From Tetragonia tetragonoides (lineage: Eukaryota; Streptophyta; Magnoliopsida; Caryophyllales; Aizoaceae), in contig CM076152.1 of assembly GCA_038025085.1 (NCBI GenBank), positions 35,343,501-35,407,500 of the forward strand: a stretch of DNA of 64,000 nucleotides. Reading direction: 5' to 3'. How positions within the stretch are numbered: position 1 is the stretch's first letter; every line of letters begins with the position of its first letter. This document shows, piece by piece, positions 62,541 to 64,000 of this stretch. The notes under the pieces were generated by a model. It ran no database searches. It had not been told where the DNA came from and was given only the letters and a program-made list of their open reading frames with translations. Position numbers and translations under genes: made by a program.

Positions 62541-63707
62541 GGAAAATTTGCTTCAAATAATCCCAAGTTTGGTGCATGTGCCCAAAATAATCCCAAGTTT
62601 GAAAATACTCTACAATAATCCCAGCTTACTGGGCGTGTGTTGTTACTGGGATAAGGGCAAACGACGTTAACTGTTCCGTTAATTTTGGATGACGTGGCAA
62701 TGTAAATTACTCTTCCATCATAGCCGTTGAGAATTGTGAACGTAAATTTAAAGCTTGTCTCTTCTCTGTCCCAATTTCCCTCAAATTGAAATGAACCCTA
62801 AAAATTTTCTCCTCTCTCTCTAAAAACTATTCCCAAATTTTCGAAAAATTATCCCCAAATTCTCGAAAAGCATCCCCGAATTCTCTAGTTGTTGTACCCA
62901 AAAAATTATCCCCGAATACTCGAAAAAGTTGTCCGGGTAAGAACTCATATTGGTTATGTTTTGGTAATGAAATAGTTCACATTTTACCAAAAAAAAAACA
63001 CCATCAATACTAGTATTGACATCTAAAAAAAACAGATAAAAAAGTTCAATATAGCTTATGCAAAGACCATATTCCCCCTCTACTACTGCCCAGGCAACAG
63101 GGTACATTTGCCCATGTTCAATATGGTATTTTTTTTTTTTTAAAAAAGAATGAATGAAATATGGTCTTTGCATAAGCTATATTGAACATGTGTATCTGTT
63201 TTTCTTCTTTTATCTATTTTTTTTAGATGTCAATACTAGTATTGATATTTTTTTTTTTTGGGTAAAATGTGAGCGATTTCATTGCCAAAATAAAACCAAT
63301 ATGAGTTCTTACCCGGACAACTTTTTCGAGAATTCGGGGATAATTTTTCGGGTACAACAACTAGAGAATTCGGGGATGCTTTTTCGAGAATTTGGGGATA
63401 ATTTTTCGAGAATACGGGGATAATTTTTAGAGAGAGGAGAAAAATTTTTAGGGTTCATTTCAATTTGGGGGAAATTGGGACAGAGAAGAGGCAAGCTTTA
63501 AAATTATGTTCACAAGTCTCAACGGCTATAATGGATGAGTAACTTACATTACCACGTCATCCAAAACTAACGGACCAGTTAACGTCGTTTGCCCTTAGCC
63601 CAGTAACAACACACGTCCAGTAAGCTGGGATTATTGTAGGGTATTTCAAACTTGGGATTATTTTGGGCACACGCACCAAACTTGGGATTATTTGAAGCAA
63701 ATTTTCC
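62541..63707. mobile_element. Foldback element with ~540-bp arms, Mutator-type target duplication
   Basis: A perfect 9-bp duplication TATTTATTA at 62532-62540 and 63708-63716. Arms 62541-63074 and 63159-63707 are inverted copies with few differences, starting GGAAAATTTGCTTCAAATAA. The loop is about 84 bp with a T run. Non-coding. The 9-bp duplication and long terminal repeats point to a MULE-derived non-autonomous element. Confidence 0.93.
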
Positions 63708-63716
63708 TATTTATTA

Positions 63717-64000
63717 TCATATTTCCAAATTACAAAATAAAATAACTTTAGTTACGCATGTCAAAAAATTATAATTTTGACTCCGTTGGATTGGATTTGA
63801 AAAATGCTTCAAAATGAGATCAACATGTACATGTATCCTATAAAAGTTGAGTCATTTTCATGCAATGATGACATATAGGACGTCAAATAACAGAAAATGT
63901 TCGTGTGAAGATGATACGTAGACGCTACATGTAGACAACTTTGTCACATAATTTTAGTTGTGCGGTATAAAACGAGCATGATGTATAAACTTTTAGTGGA
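63717..64000. other. Window end, no feature seen
   Basis: AT-rich sequence without a gene or recognisable repeat. Confidence 0.5.

Overview
This is a plant nuclear window, AT-rich and dense in transposons. Evidence for a plant: spliced genes with GT/AG introns, a tandem family of plant polygalacturonase-inhibitor-like (PGIP) LRR genes, Ty1/copia elements with the plant initiator-Met primer site, Stowaway MITEs, CACTA and Mutator-type elements, and tRNA-type SINEs. A eudicot, perhaps Caryophyllales/Amaranthaceae, is a guess; the sequence does not prove a species.

Region 1 (1-16.9 kb) is a large imperfect inverted duplication. The left arm (1-4530) and right arm (9262-16868) each carry the 5' end of the same trypsin-fold gene, the same 5' region with a poly-G/C tract, part of the same Stowaway-like MITE and the same dead LINE. 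The two gene copies point away from each other. The right LINE is itself split by a second, antisense LINE with a 15-bp target duplication. The spacer (4531-9261) holds a Gypsy-type LTR end, another LINE tail and sequence I cannot assign. The left arm meets the window edge, so the duplication probably continues outside.

Region 2 (16.4-20.4 kb) is the right copy of that gene. Eight exons splice with consistent phase into 342 codons of a DegP/trypsin-like protein in which all three catalytic positions look replaced. No PDZ or normal 3' end was found. Its 3' side (20.4-24.9 kb) is a patchwork of SINEs, MITEs, a 224-bp tandem duplication and an (AT)n tract.

Region 3 (24.9-61.8 kb) is a PGIP cluster with remnants of about six members. 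PGIP-1 (+ strand) is a pseudogene hit by a copia element in its signal peptide, a nonsense mutation and a CACTA element near its C-terminus. PGIP-2 (35937-36953, -) and PGIP-3 (41431-42591, -) are intact. PGIP-2 has the usual 10 LRRs, PGIP-3 has 12. PGIP-4 (49078-50222, -) is a 12-LRR pseudogene. PGIP-5 is a 3' fragment. A promoter-like block at about 61.55-61.78 kb, without a gene behind it, is probably all that remains of a sixth copy. Between the genes lie a copia element lacking the integrase core and RT (37.7-40.7 kb), a non-autonomous LTR element (43.4-47.9 kb), and a complete copia element (53489-59149) with LTRs that look identical, a 5-bp target duplication and one open gag-pol frame of 1332 codons.

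Region 4 (61.8-64 kb) has a 1167-bp foldback element with roughly 540-bp arms and a perfect 9-bp target duplication, typical of Mutator-type transposition.

The likely working host genes are PGIP-2 and PGIP-3, predicted secreted apoplastic inhibitors of microbial polygalacturonases, and perhaps the pseudoprotease gene. Most of the rest records transposon insertion, nested insertion, segmental duplication and decay.
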